64,000 nt of DNA from VBCG01 sp044226535 (GTDB taxonomy: Bacteria; Pseudomonadota; Gammaproteobacteria; Burkholderiales; Casimicrobiaceae), in NCBI GenBank assembly GCA_044226535.1, contig JBGAGT010000009.1, positions 1-64,000 of the forward strand, read 5' to 3'. A model generated the notes under the pieces. That model was given only the letters and a program-made list of their open reading frames with translations, was not told the DNA's origin and ran no database searches. The first letter of the stretch is position 1. Every line of letters begins with the position of its first letter. Made by a program: the position numbers and the translations under genes. This document shows, piece by piece, positions 42,493 to 51,517 of this stretch.

Positions 42493-44172
42493 TCAGCCGC
42501 CGGGCGCCCCGGTTCCGGGCGCGCGACCCGACATCGCCTCGCTGGAAGTATCCGGGGATGCCGGCGCGAGGTGCCATTTGCCGCGCGGGACGACCTTGGC
42601 GTCGGGCGGGTCGGCGACGTAAGCCGGCGTCATGATCGCCACGCCGAACTCGTTGAACACGTCGAGGATGTTCCGGTGTAGCGCGGTATAGGCCTTGTCC
42701 ATGTCCTGCGCGTGCCCGCAGTAGGCGTTGAGCTCGTACACGACCGCGAAGTCGGCGAGCGACTTCAGCAGCACGAACGGCGCCGGCTCGCGCTTCACCT
42801 CGGCCGTGCGCGCCGCGGCCAGCAGCAGCATCGCCTCGACCTGGCGCCACGGCGTCTCGTAGCCGATGCCGACGCTGGTGTGCAGGATCAGCCCGTCGCC
42901 CTGCTCCAGCATGCTGTAGTTGGTCAGCTGGCTGGTCAGCATGGTCGCGCTCGGGATGGCGACGATCTCGTTCTTCACGGTCCGCAGCTGGGTCACCTGC
43001 TGGCGCATCTCGACCACGTCACCGGTGAGCTCGCCCACGCGGATGCGGTCGCCGACCTTGAACGTGCGGCGGTAGATGAGCGCATAGCCGGCGAGGCTGT
43101 TGGCGACCGCCGATGCCGCGCCGAGCGACATCAGCAGCCCGAAGAAGATCGACACGCCCTTGAAGGCCTCCGACCCCGAGCCCGGGATGTAGGGATAGGC
43201 GATCACGACCGTGAAGGCGATCACGGCAATGCGCACCAGGCGATAGGTGGGCCAGCCCCATTCCGCGGCGAAGCCCTGCACGCGAATGCGCTCGCTGGCC
43301 ACGCCCGCGAAAAACACCTGGCAGAGCCGCAGCAGGTAGCGCGCGATGACGACCAGCACCACGATGAACACGAGGCCGGGGACCGCGGCAAGGAGCTCCT
43401 GCCAGAGTGTGCGCAACGGGTCGACCAGCAGGCCGGCGATGTGCGCGGCGGCGCCGCGCGTCCACGGGAACAGCGACAGCACATAGGCGGCGCCCGCGAA
43501 CAGCAGGGCGAAGGCCAGCAGCCAGCGAACCGCGCGGACGAGTCCCTCGATGGTCCGCTCGAGCTGCTCGGCGGTGAGCAGCCGGTAGGAGCGCGCCTCG
43601 ACCGCCTCGAGCTCGCCGGTGAAGCGCCTGCGGATCCGGGCGGCGATCCGCGACGACGACCAGACGACCAATGCCAGCAACGCGGCGACCACGGCCAGGG
43701 CGCCGAGCGCGTGCAGTCCCTGATCGCGCAGGTAGGGGTCGCTGCGCTCGGCGCGATAGCCGTCGATTGCCGCGGCGATCCTGGCGAGATAGATCTCGCC
43801 GACCATCTGGTGGCCGTCCACGCCTTCGAAGGTCGCATCGGCGTCGAACACCGCCATCACCCGCTGGGTGCCGGCGAGGATGCCGGTGCGGTCGTCCTGC
43901 TCCTCCAGGCGGAGCGCCGAGGCCGGGAACGACGGGTCGCGCGCGAGGGCCCCGATGCGCGCGGCGATTTCGCCGGCCCGCTGGTCCGCCGACAGCGCCG
44001 AGATGCCGCGCACGCTGAACAGCGGGCGGCCGTCGACGACCACCGGCGAGGACGCCACCGGCGAGGTGCCTTGCGCGGCTTCCCCGGCCGCGGGAACGGC
44101 GGCGGGCACCGTGGCCGACGACAGCAGGAGGATCGCCGCGAGCCATAGGGCGCGCGCCAAGGATGAGGTCAC
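42493..44172 (-). CDS. MscS-family mechanosensitive channel
   Basis: A 559-residue channel that would release solutes on hypo-osmotic shock. A signal-like first segment is followed by a periplasmic domain (about 25-150), then four or more spans and the MscS core with GLLMSLGAASAVANSLAGYAL (pore helix) and FKVGDRIRVGELTGDVVEM (beta domain). The last 40 residues are Pro/Ala-rich. GTG 44172 is the likely start; there is no strong ribosome-binding site. Convergent with the K+ channel. Confidence 0.88.
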   Translation of the reverse strand: MTSSLARALWLAAILLLSSATVPAAVPAAGEAAQGTSPVASSPVVVDGRPLFSVRGISALSADQRAGEIAARIGALARDPSFPASALRLEEQDDRTGILAGTQRVMAVFDADATFEGVDGHQMVGEIYLARIAAAIDGYRAERSDPYLRDQGLHALGALAVVAALLALVVWSSSRIAARIRRRFTGELEAVEARSYRLLTAEQLERTIEGLVRAVRWLLAFALLFAGAAYVLSLFPWTRGAAAHIAGLLVDPLRTLWQELLAAVPGLVFIVVLVVIARYLLRLCQVFFAGVASERIRVQGFAAEWGWPTYRLVRIAVIAFTVVIAYPYIPGSGSEAFKGVSIFFGLLMSLGAASAVANSLAGYALIYRRTFKVGDRIRVGELTGDVVEMRQQVTQLRTVKNEIVAIPSATMLTSQLTNYSMLEQGDGLILHTSVGIGYETPWRQVEAMLLLAAARTAEVKREPAPFVLLKSLADFAVVYELNAYCGHAQDMDKAYTALHRNILDVFNEFGVAIMTPAYVADPPDAKVVPRGKWHLAPASPDTSSEAMSGRAPGTGAPGG

Positions 44173-44315
44173 TGTCGCTGGTGAAAACGCGGTCGGCCGA
44201 TCGACGCAGGATACCGCCGAACGCCGCGGCGCCGGCTCGCGAATCTCGACATTGCGACAGGCTCGCCCGGCCGATGCGTGGGTCGCGCCCGGCATTGCCC
44301 CGGGCGCCGGCGTGC

Positions 44316-46157
44316 TCAGCGCGCGTTGCCGAAGCGGCGCAGCCGGCGCATCACCGGTCCCCGCCAGGCGAAGATCCGCGCGAGCCACGGCCGCCGCCCG
44401 ACGAAGGCGCGCACGTCGCCGCGCGACACGTGCAGCAGCGACTGCGAGCGCACGTAGTCGTCGACCATCTGCGCGACGGTGCGCGGCGAGGTGGTCATGC
44501 GCATCGACGCCTGGCGCGCGACCGCGTCGCGGTAGGCGGCATCGAGCAGCGCCTGGCGCGACGCCGCGTCGGCGGCGCTGGCGGGGACGCGGTACTTGGA
44601 CGTCGTCTTCTCGACCAGCAGGAAATCGTCGTCGAGGGTGTAGCGCGTCCACAGGTTCCAGTCCTCGAGCTGGTCCATGTCCTCGGCGAAGCCGCCGTGG
44701 CGCTCGTACAGGCTGCGATGGAACACCACCGCCTGGATGGGCAGGTAGTTGTGGTGCCACAGCGTCAGGCGGTCGAAAGGCTGGCGATGCACCGCCGTGC
44801 GCGCGACCTCGTCGTAGACCGCGGCGGCCTTGTCGGTGACGGCGGTGCGCGTTTCCCAGGCGATCCCGTAGGCGCCGTTGACGCCGGCCTTCTGCGCGGC
44901 CTCGACCAGCACCTCCACGTGGTCGGCGAAGAACACGTCGTCGTCGTCGAGGAAGGTCATCCACTCGCCGCGCGCGCGCGACAGCGCGAGGTTGCCGGCC
45001 TTCGCACGGCCGACCTTCCCGCCGGTGGCGACGTAGTCGATGGCCAGCCGGTCGCGGAACGCGTCGACCACGGCACGCGAGCGCTCGGGCCCGTCCTCGA
45101 CCACGATCGCCTCGACCTCGGGCCAGGTCTGGTTGGCCACGCTCGCCAGTGCCTGCGCGAGCCAGGCGGGGCGGTCGACGGTGCGGATCAGCACCGACAC
45201 GCGTGGCGTCCCGGCGCGCGGCTCCTCGCGCAGCGATCGGAAGGGCACGAACGCGCCCTCGCGCCGCTCCTCGTAGTTCCAGGTCGCGAAATGCGGGGCG
45301 AAGCTCGCCGTCGGCGCGACGCGCGTGCGGCGGAAGTAGGGCCATTGCCTCGCGAACTCGCCGTAGGCGCGCAGCATGCCGCGCCGGCGGCCGGGGAAGT
45401 CCTGCGGCGCGAGCACCTCGGCCGTGAGCAGCGCGAGCCCGCGCAGCACCGTCGTCGCGCTGCCGTAGCGTGCGCGCAGGCAGAGGTTGGTGCGCACGCC
45501 GCCCAGCGCCTGCAGCGGCTTCACTTCGTCGGGCACCGCGTAGGTGCGGTGCACGACCGCGAGCTTGGGCTGGTAGCGCAACCGCCAGCCCCCGGCACGC
45601 AGCCGCCACGAGAGGTCCACGTCCTCGCCGTACATGAAGAGCTTCGCGTCGAAGCCGCCGACCTCGTCGAAGGCCTCGCGGCGGAACAGCGTGGCCGCGC
45701 CGCTCACCCAGGGCGTGTCGAGGGTGACGGGATCGTAGGCCTTGGGATGCTCGTAGGGGATCTGCCGCAGCTCCCAGGCCGCGACGCGCGCGTCGTCGTC
45801 GCGCGCGGCCGCGGCGAGCCTCGCGAGCACGCCGGGCTCGACGATGCAGTCCTGGTTCAGCACCAGCAGCCAGGGCGCCGTGCCGCGCATCGCGTTGGCA
45901 TCGTGGCCGGCGCCGAAGCCGACGTTGCGCGGCGAGTGGACGATGTCGACGCGCGCGAAGGCACTGTCCTCGCGCGGCCCGGGCGACGGCAGCGCGCGGA
46001 TCGCCGCCGTCGCGCCGCCTTCGCCGTCGTCGGTGTTGTCGAGGACGAGGAGGTTCAGCGCGAGGCCGCCGGCCTGTTCGGCCAGGCTCGCGAACAGCCG
46101 CTCCAGCAGATCGAGGTCGGGGCGGTACGTGACGACGCTGACATCAATCGCGTCCAC
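44316..46157 (-). CDS. Glycosyltransferase with two tandem GT2 domains
   Basis: A 613-residue protein carrying two GT-A type family 2 domains. The first (about 5-235) has VSVVTYRPDLDLLERL, a LVLNQDC metal-binding motif and GEDVDLSWRLR as in rhamnosyltransferase-type enzymes. The second (about 320-530) has VSVLIRTVDRPAWLAQAL, FLDDDDVFF and MDQLEDWNLW. Two activities for one polysaccharide repeat are likely. It overlaps the GT4 gene by 14 bp and probably serves cell-surface polysaccharide. Confidence 0.85.
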   Translation of the reverse strand: MDAIDVSVVTYRPDLDLLERLFASLAEQAGGLALNLLVLDNTDDGEGGATAAIRALPSPGPREDSAFARVDIVHSPRNVGFGAGHDANAMRGTAPWLLVLNQDCIVEPGVLARLAAAARDDDARVAAWELRQIPYEHPKAYDPVTLDTPWVSGAATLFRREAFDEVGGFDAKLFMYGEDVDLSWRLRAGGWRLRYQPKLAVVHRTYAVPDEVKPLQALGGVRTNLCLRARYGSATTVLRGLALLTAEVLAPQDFPGRRRGMLRAYGEFARQWPYFRRTRVAPTASFAPHFATWNYEERREGAFVPFRSLREEPRAGTPRVSVLIRTVDRPAWLAQALASVANQTWPEVEAIVVEDGPERSRAVVDAFRDRLAIDYVATGGKVGRAKAGNLALSRARGEWMTFLDDDDVFFADHVEVLVEAAQKAGVNGAYGIAWETRTAVTDKAAAVYDEVARTAVHRQPFDRLTLWHHNYLPIQAVVFHRSLYERHGGFAEDMDQLEDWNLWTRYTLDDDFLLVEKTTSKYRVPASAADAASRQALLDAAYRDAVARQASMRMTTSPRTVAQMVDDYVRSQSLLHVSRGDVRAFVGRRPWLARIFAWRGPVMRRLRRFGNAR

Positions 46158-47553
46158 GGAACGCCCGTCGATAGAGCTGGCGCTTGACGAACGCGGGCAG
46201 GAGCTCGAAGGCGTCGCGCGTGTCGCGCAGCTTGCGGTTCTCGTCGGCCAGCGACTCGATCGCCGCCTTGAGCTCGGCGATGTCGGCCTCCTGCTTGTCC
46301 ATCCACGCGCGCGAGCCCGCGAGCTCGCCGGTGAGTCGCACGAGCTCGGCGCGGAACACGCGGCCGTCGAGGTTGGCCAGCACCAGCGGCGCGAGGCCCG
46401 CGGCCTCGTCCAGCGGGTTCATGGCGGGTGCGGGCGTGCCGCCGGCGGCCGGCTGCGCCTGCCGCAACAGCCCGGCATACAGCGCCTCGAATTGCTCGTT
46501 CATGCGGGACAGCGCGGGGACGCGCAAGGGATCGTCGCCATCGAGCGCGGATTCTACCGTCGCGCGCTCGCGCAGGCCCCCGGTCGTGGCGAGCCGCGCG
46601 ACCAGCGCCGCGACCTCGCTGGCCTCGAAGCCGGGTGCGAGGCGCCAGCCGCCGCCATGGCGCGCGACGCGCTCGCCGAGCGCACCTTCGTCGGGCACGA
46701 TCACCGGGCGTCGCGCGGCCCAGGCTTCCGACAGGGTGTAGCTGAAGCTCTCGGGCATGCGGTTGGCGAACAGCACCAGTCCCGCGTCGTAGGCGTCGAG
46801 CCAGCGCGCGAGCATGCCGTCCGCGTAAGGCCCGTGGACGTACAGGTTCGGGGCCACCCAGCCCGGCCGGAGCTGCTCGCCGGTGTAGCCGACCACCACC
46901 AGCGTGGTGTCGAGCGGCACGAGCGCGGCGGCGATGGAGCCGAGGAGCCCGGCGCCCTTGTGCGGGCCGATGGCACCCGCCACGGCGATGCGCCGGTGCC
47001 GCGCCTGCCGCGTGAACATCTCGTCGACGTGCACTGTGGCGGGCGCCGCGACCACGCCGGGGCCAATGCCCGGCTCGATGCGGGCGAGCGTGCCGAGCCC
47101 GGGCACGTGCTGCGCGACCAGCCCGCCGATGTAGCCCGATGGAACGACCACGGCGTCGGCTCGGCGCAGGGCCTCCGCGCTGCGCGCGACGGTGGCGGCG
47201 TCGATCGCGCCGTCGCCGGCGAAGGCGCGGGGCGCGCAGAAGCCGACGTCGTGCAGCGTGACGAGGTGGGGAAGCCGCCCGCCGCCGGCGGCCGCGAGGC
47301 GGTCGCGCACCGCGAGGCAGCCCTCGCCGACGCCGTGCAGGTGCAGGAGCGCGATGCCGGCGGCTTCGAGCCAGCGCGCCGCCTGCGCCGCGCCGGGTGC
47401 GCGGAAGAACCGTTGCCGCGCGACGTCCTCGAGCACCTCGGGCCCCACGTGCCAGATCCAGTGCCGCGCATCGACGCCGGCCGCGAGGTCGCGGATGTAG
47501 CGGTCCGCGCCGCCGCCTTCGGCGGCCGTCACGTGCACGATGCCGGCGTTCAC
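46144..47553 (-). CDS. Glycosyltransferase family 4 with C-terminal coiled coil
   Basis: A 469-residue GT-B glycosyltransferase. The N-terminal domain has GGGADRYIRDLAAG and LVTLHDVGF; the C-terminal domain has VAGAIGPHKGAGLL and the donor-binding PESFSYTLSEAWAARRPVIVPD with its two acidic/Glu positions. After residue 400 there is a predicted coiled coil (MDKQEADIAELKAAIESLAD), as in proteins acting in O-antigen assembly. GTG 47553 overlaps the trmB stop. Confidence 0.85.
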   Translation of the reverse strand: MNAGIVHVTAAEGGGADRYIRDLAAGVDARHWIWHVGPEVLEDVARQRFFRAPGAAQAARWLEAAGIALLHLHGVGEGCLAVRDRLAAAGGGRLPHLVTLHDVGFCAPRAFAGDGAIDAATVARSAEALRRADAVVVPSGYIGGLVAQHVPGLGTLARIEPGIGPGVVAAPATVHVDEMFTRQARHRRIAVAGAIGPHKGAGLLGSIAAALVPLDTTLVVVGYTGEQLRPGWVAPNLYVHGPYADGMLARWLDAYDAGLVLFANRMPESFSYTLSEAWAARRPVIVPDEGALGERVARHGGGWRLAPGFEASEVAALVARLATTGGLRERATVESALDGDDPLRVPALSRMNEQFEALYAGLLRQAQPAAGGTPAPAMNPLDEAAGLAPLVLANLDGRVFRAELVRLTGELAGSRAWMDKQEADIAELKAAIESLADENRKLRDTRDAFELLPAFVKRQLYRRAFRGRD

Positions 47554-48251
47554 GGCCCGCCCGTCGCGTCCGCGGCCACCGCCGCGCGCCGGAACAGCAC
47601 GTCGTTCACCGGGTGGCCGAGCTTCAGGCCGCGCTGCTCGAACTTGGTCAGCGGCCGCCAGGGCGGCCTCGGCGCGAAACCTTGGGCGGTGTTCGCGAGC
47701 AACGGCTCGCCGGCGCAGCACGCCAGCATCTCCCCGGCGTACTCGGGCCAGTCGGTGGCGAGGTGCAGGTAGCCGCCGGGCGAGAGGCGCTCGGCCAGCG
47801 TGCGCAGGAACGCGGGCTTGATCAGCCGGCGCTTGTGGTGCCGCTTCTTCGGCCAGGGATCGGGAAAGTAGACATGGATGCCGCCCAGCGACGCGGGCGC
47901 GATCATGTGCTCGACGACGTCGACCGCGTCGTGCTGGACGATGAGCAGGTTGGAGAGCCCCATCGCGTCGATGCGGCGCAAGAGGCTCGCGACGCCGGGG
48001 CCGTGCACGTCGACGGCGATGAAGTCGACCTGCGGGTGCTCGCCGGCGATGCGCGCCGTGGTCTCGCCCATGCCGAAGCCGATCTCCAGCACGCGCGGGG
48101 CGTCGCGCCCGAACCGCGCCGCCCAGCCGGGATCGCGCGGGACGTACTCGACCGCGTAGCGCGGCGCGAGCTCGACCATCGCACGCTTCGACGCATCGGA
48201 CTGGCGCCCCTGGCGCAGCACGTAGCTGCGCACGCGGAATGCGGAAGTCAC
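47550..48251 (-). CDS. trmB: tRNA (guanine-N7)-methyltransferase
   Basis: A 233-residue SAM-dependent enzyme that makes m7G46 in tRNA variable loops. It shows EIGFGMGETT (SAM site), DFIAVDVHGPGVASLL, YFPDPWPKKRHHKRRL (the family hallmark) and TDWPEYAGEML. GTG 48251 overlaps the stop of the upstream gene (GTGA), and the downstream glycosyltransferase is coupled in the same way. Confidence 0.94.
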   Translation of the reverse strand: MTSAFRVRSYVLRQGRQSDASKRAMVELAPRYAVEYVPRDPGWAARFGRDAPRVLEIGFGMGETTARIAGEHPQVDFIAVDVHGPGVASLLRRIDAMGLSNLLIVQHDAVDVVEHMIAPASLGGIHVYFPDPWPKKRHHKRRLIKPAFLRTLAERLSPGGYLHLATDWPEYAGEMLACCAGEPLLANTAQGFAPRPPWRPLTKFEQRGLKLGHPVNDVLFRRAAVAADATGGP

Positions 48252-48997
48252 TTGCCGCGGAATACCGGGTCGTCGAGCTTGCGCGCCTCGGTGCGCGACT
48301 CGCTCGCGCCCATGGGCGTGAACTCCAGCGACAGCGTCTGCCCGTCCTTCCATCCTGCGACGACGTCGGACCAGGTCGGCGAGGGCTTCCAGCTCGCGGC
48401 CTTCGCGACCTCGTCGCGCGACACGCGCCATACGACGAGCTCGTTGCTGCAGCCCGCCGCGCAGAAATCGGCGGTCACGAGGTGCTGGCGGTCGGGTGCC
48501 AGCACCGGCTCGGCGGGAAGGGCGAAGCGCTTGCCGTTGCCGCGCAACAGGAGGTCGTAGGTCGTGTGGTCGTCGCGCGTCGCGGCCACCACCACGGCGT
48601 TGATCGCGCTCCAGTTGTCCCAGAGGCTGTACGAAAGGCCGCCGGAGAGGCTCGGCGCGTCGGTGAAGACCGTGCTCCCGCTGGGAAAGAGCGTGACGCG
48701 GAGCTCCCCGCCGTTGCGCGTCGCGAGGCCCGGGAGCTTCGCGAGCTGGTGCGACTCGATCACCCGCAGGCATTCCGCGGTGTCTTCGGTGTCGTTGCAC
48801 CACTTGACGATGTCCTCGCGCGCGGGGGGATCGGCGCGCGCCGCTGCGGCATGCAGCAGGGTGGCCGCGAGCAAGGCCCACACGAAGGGGGCCAACCTGC
48901 CGCGCGCCACGCCGCTGCGCGCCACGGCGCGGCCCCCGCACGGCACCGGCCGCGCGCGATGCGCGGCAACACGCGCCGCGCGAGCGACAGCGATCAT
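48248..48997 (-). CDS. Secreted protein of unknown function
   Basis: A 249-residue protein with a long basic N-terminus followed by a signal segment (FVWALLAATLLHAAAARA) ending near residue 55; a later start is possible. The mature part has cysteines at WCNDTEDTAEC and FCAAGCSNE that could form disulfides, and Trp-rich beta-type sequence. No domain was recognised. Its ATG overlaps the thiG stop and its stop overlaps trmB, so it sits inside the operon. Confidence 0.6.
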   Translation of the reverse strand: MIAVARAARVAAHRARPVPCGGRAVARSGVARGRLAPFVWALLAATLLHAAAARADPPAREDIVKWCNDTEDTAECLRVIESHQLAKLPGLATRNGGELRVTLFPSGSTVFTDAPSLSGGLSYSLWDNWSAINAVVVAATRDDHTTYDLLLRGNGKRFALPAEPVLAPDRQHLVTADFCAAGCSNELVVWRVSRDEVAKAASWKPSPTWSDVVAGWKDGQTLSLEFTPMGASESRTEARKLDDPVFRGK

Positions 48998-49803
48998 GCG
49001 ATCAGGCCCTGCGAGGGCGAGCTCGGCGTCGCGGCGTACAGCTTGCGGGGCATGCGGCCGGCGAGGAAGGCTTCACGGCCCGCCTCGACGGCGAGCTTCA
49101 TCGCGTGCGCCATGCGCACCGGCTCGCGCGCCGCGGCGATGGCGGTGTTCATCAGCACGCCGGCGCAGCCGAGCTCCATGGCCACCGCGGCGTCCGAGGC
49201 GGTGCCCACGCCCGCGTCGACCAGCACGGGGACGCGCGACTGCTCGAGGATGAGGCGCAGGTTCCAGGGATTGAGGATGCCCATGCCCGAGCCGATCAAC
49301 GAAGCGAGCGGCATGATGGCCACGCAGCCGATCGCCTCCAGCTCGCGCGCCACGATGGGATCGTCCGAGGTGTAGGCCATGACCTCGAAGCCGTCGGCGC
49401 AGAGCGTTTCCGCGGCCTCGAGCGTCTGGCGCACGTCGGGGAAGAGCGAGGACTTGTCGCCGAGCACCTCGAGCTTGCACAGCGGGTGCCCGTCGAGGAG
49501 CTCCCGCGCGAGCTTGAGCGTGCGCACGGCCTCGTCGGCGGTGTAGCAGCCGGCGGTGTTGGGCAGGTAGGTGAATTCGCCGGGCGGCAGCACGTCGGTG
49601 ATCGAGGGCTCGCCGGCGTTCTGGCCGAGGTTGGTGCGCCGGATCGCGACCGTGACGATCTCGGCGCCCGAGGCGACGACGGCCTCGCGCGTCTGCCCGA
49701 AGTCGCGGTACTTCCCCGTCCCGACCAGCAGGCGCGAGCGATAGGCGCGGCCCGCGATGACCAGCGGATCGGCGAGCGAAGGAGTGCCGGATACGGCGTT
49801 CAT
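48994..49803 (-). CDS. thiG: Thiazole synthase
   Basis: A 269-residue TIM-barrel enzyme that builds the thiazole phosphate of thiamine from deoxyxylulose phosphate, dehydroglycine and ThiS-thiocarboxylate. The Schiff-base lysine lies in PLCKLEVLGD; other signatures are PNTAGCYTADEAVRTL, AIMPLASLIGSG and VDAGVGTASDAAVAMELG. It lies 104 bp downstream of thiS. Confidence 0.96.
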   Translation of the reverse strand: MNAVSGTPSLADPLVIAGRAYRSRLLVGTGKYRDFGQTREAVVASGAEIVTVAIRRTNLGQNAGEPSITDVLPPGEFTYLPNTAGCYTADEAVRTLKLARELLDGHPLCKLEVLGDKSSLFPDVRQTLEAAETLCADGFEVMAYTSDDPIVARELEAIGCVAIMPLASLIGSGMGILNPWNLRLILEQSRVPVLVDAGVGTASDAAVAMELGCAGVLMNTAIAAAREPVRMAHAMKLAVEAGREAFLAGRMPRKLYAATPSSPSQGLIA

Positions 49804-49907
49804 GGGGGAATTCTAGCGCGCCGGCCCCCTGTCCCCGTCCGTGCGCGATGCCGAGGGATGCGCGATCCCGGAACGCGCGCGATGCCGGTCGACCGGCCGC
49901 ACCGGCC

Positions 49908-50111
49908 TCAGCCGCCGCCCACCGCGCCGACGATCTCGACGCGATCGCCTTCGGCCAGCAGGGTCGCGGCGTGCCGGCTGCGCGGCACGATCGTGCCGTT
50001 GAGCTCGACCGCGATGCGCTTGCCGGTGAGCTGCATCGACTCGACCAGCGTCGCCACGTTTGCCACGGGGGCTTCGAGCTTGTGCGGCGAGCCGTTGATG
50101 CGGATTTCCAT
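49908..50111 (-). CDS. thiS: Sulfur carrier protein ThiS
   Basis: A 67-residue ubiquitin-like sulfur carrier for thiazole synthesis. It begins with MEIRINGSPHKL, contains the RIAVELNGTIVPRSRH strand and ends in EIVGAVGGG; the terminal Gly-Gly is the site of thiocarboxylate formation. No TPP riboswitch was seen in the short upstream space (50112-50155), so regulation from a promoter farther upstream is likely. Confidence 0.93.
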   Translation of the reverse strand: MEIRINGSPHKLEAPVANVATLVESMQLTGKRIAVELNGTIVPRSRHAATLLAEGDRVEIVGAVGGG

Positions 50112-50155
50112 GGGAGGTGGAGAGGCGGAATGAACAGGGTGCGAAACCCGGGGCA

Positions 50156-50356
50156 TCAGCTGCGGTAGCGCAGCATGGCCTCGCGCAGGATCTCGAGCTG
50201 GGCCTTGAAGCGGGTGCACTTGTCGCAGGCGGCGAGATGCAGGCGCAGCAACAGGTGCCGCAGCGGCGGCAGCGGGTCGTCCTGCGCGCGTGAAATGAGG
50301 CGCGAGGCCTCCTTGCAGGAAATCACATGGCCCACCCAGTGCTTCGGTCCCGGCAT
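50156..50356 (-). CDS. Zinc-binding anti-sigma-like protein (zf-HC2 type)
   Basis: A 66-residue protein with the zinc anti-sigma pattern: Cys14, His40, Cys44 and Cys47 (HLAACDKC, HxxxCxxC). No membrane span follows, so it is a cytoplasmic regulator. It starts 13 bp after the ECF sigma gene and is probably its partner: zinc or redox state would control sigma release. Related small proteins accompany ECF factors in betaproteobacteria. Confidence 0.82.
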   Translation of the reverse strand: MPGPKHWVGHVISCKEASRLISRAQDDPLPPLRHLLLRLHLAACDKCTRFKAQLEILREAMLRYRS

Positions 50357-50369
50357 CGATCGCGTCCCC

Positions 50370-50951
50370 TCAGCCCGTCGCGCCGGCGGCGAAGCCGTTC
50401 TGCTCGAGGCACTGGCGCAACGACACCCGGGCCCGGTAGAGAATCACCCAGAGGTTATTCGCGGTGATCCGCAATTCCTTACAGATTTCGTCGGTTTCGA
50501 GCTCCATGACCTCGCGCATCATGAAAACCCTCCCGGTGTTGGCCGGGAGTTTTTCCAGGCAGAACTCGAGGATGTCGAAGAACTGGCGCTGCCCGAGCGA
50601 GGCGACGGGGTCTCCCCAGGGCGCGGGCGGCGTTTCCCAGGCGCCGTTGCGCTTGAACAGCGCATCGAAATCGTCGAGGTCGAGCTCCTCGTCGAAGGAC
50701 GCGAACGCGATGGGGTCCTTCTGCCGCTGGCGGATGGCGTCGACGATCTTGTGCTTCAGGATGCCCGTGAGCCAGGTCTTGAGCGAGGACTTGCCGCCGA
50801 AGCTGCCTTGCGCCGCCAGCGCGGCGACGATGGTCTCGGACACCACGTCCTCCGCGCGCGCCTTGTCGCGCAGCTGCAGCTGCGCCACGCGCATCAGGTA
50901 ACCCCGGTGCGACTCGACGTCGAGCGCGAAACTGCCGGTGCCTGGGGCCAT
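50370..50951 (-). CDS. ECF-type sigma factor
   Basis: A 193-residue sigma-70 family factor. Region 2 covers about 15-85, with YLMRVAQLQLRDKARAEDVVSE and SSLKTWLTGILKHKIVDAIRQ, the -10-recognition helix. Region 4 covers about 125-185, with ILEFCLEKLPANTGRVFMMRE and ICKELRITANNLWVILYRARVSL, the -35-recognition helix. The ATG at 50951 lies 5 bp after the DksA-like stop; the zinc anti-sigma gene follows. Confidence 0.9.
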   Translation of the reverse strand: MAPGTGSFALDVESHRGYLMRVAQLQLRDKARAEDVVSETIVAALAAQGSFGGKSSLKTWLTGILKHKIVDAIRQRQKDPIAFASFDEELDLDDFDALFKRNGAWETPPAPWGDPVASLGQRQFFDILEFCLEKLPANTGRVFMMREVMELETDEICKELRITANNLWVILYRARVSLRQCLEQNGFAAGATG

Positions 50952-50956
50952 CGCGC

Positions 50957-51334
50957 CTAGGCAGCCGCCTCGCGCCGTTCCTGCTCGGCCACGGTGTATA
51001 GCGCCTCCGGCATCACTTCGAGCCGCGGGCGCGGTATGGGCAGTCCGCTTTCGTCGGAAAGGCCATAGGTGCCCTCGTCGATCTTGGCCAGCGCACGCTC
51101 GACGCGCGCGAGGCGCTGCGTGTCGTTGGCGAGCAGGCCCACGTCGACTTCCAGCGTCTGCAGGCGCGAGGCATCCTCCCCCTTCTCGTGCGGCTCGTCG
51201 GCGGCCTGCGTGCCTTCCTCCTCCGGCTCGGCCTTGGCGGCCAGGGCGGCGGCCTGCAACGCGGCGCGCAGTTTTTCCAGCGCGGCACGTTGGCGGCGGA
51301 TGAAGTCGGGGTCGAGGTTCGCATCTGCGGACAT
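50957..51334 (-). CDS. DksA/TraR-like protein without zinc-finger cysteines
   Basis: A 125-residue protein of the DksA/TraR family by its coiled-coil region (about 60-90) and the IDEGTYGLSDESGLPIPRPRLE segment. That segment normally holds CxxC; here the first pair is replaced by Ser/Ser, and the protein has no cysteine at all. Zinc-free DksA-like proteins occur in betaproteobacteria. It heads the operon with the sigma factor and anti-sigma, so it may tune RNA polymerase in the same response. Confidence 0.78.
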   Translation of the reverse strand: MSADANLDPDFIRRQRAALEKLRAALQAAALAAKAEPEEEGTQAADEPHEKGEDASRLQTLEVDVGLLANDTQRLARVERALAKIDEGTYGLSDESGLPIPRPRLEVMPEALYTVAEQERREAAA

Positions 51335-51352
51335 GATTTCTCCTGCGGAATT

Positions 51353-51366
51353 GCTTCGATCGAAGC
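51353..51366. promoter_or_regulatory. Perfect 14-bp palindrome upstream of the DksA-like/sigma operon
   Basis: GCTTCGATCGAAGC is a perfect palindrome centred 25 bp upstream of the DksA-like start codon. It is a plausible operator or autoregulatory site; no partner factor is known. Confidence 0.35.
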
Positions 51367-51517
51367 TGCCGGCCCGCTCGTCGCGGGACGGACACTGAAA
51401 AATGGGGCGAAACGCCAGGTTATCGCGACTGTCGGGTTGGTGTTGTCGGTGTCGGCGAGCGCCGCGTGTCGGCGCCCCCGGGATGCTGCACCCCTCTCAC
51501 CGACGACGCGCCCGCCG

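Noticed and set aside
42493..45609. Longer MscS protein reading through the spacer into the glycosyltransferase region
   Set aside because: The extension lies in the wrong frame across the GT2 gene and has no domain; GTG 44172 gives a normal signal-like N-terminus.
49804..50155. Search for a TPP riboswitch near thiS and thiG
   Set aside because: The gaps are 104 and 44 bases and lack the conserved CTGAGA-type and ACCTGA elements of the THI box.
50957..51334. DksA-like gene as a pseudogene because the zinc cysteines are missing
   Set aside because: The frame is intact, the rest of the domain is well kept and zinc-free family members are known.
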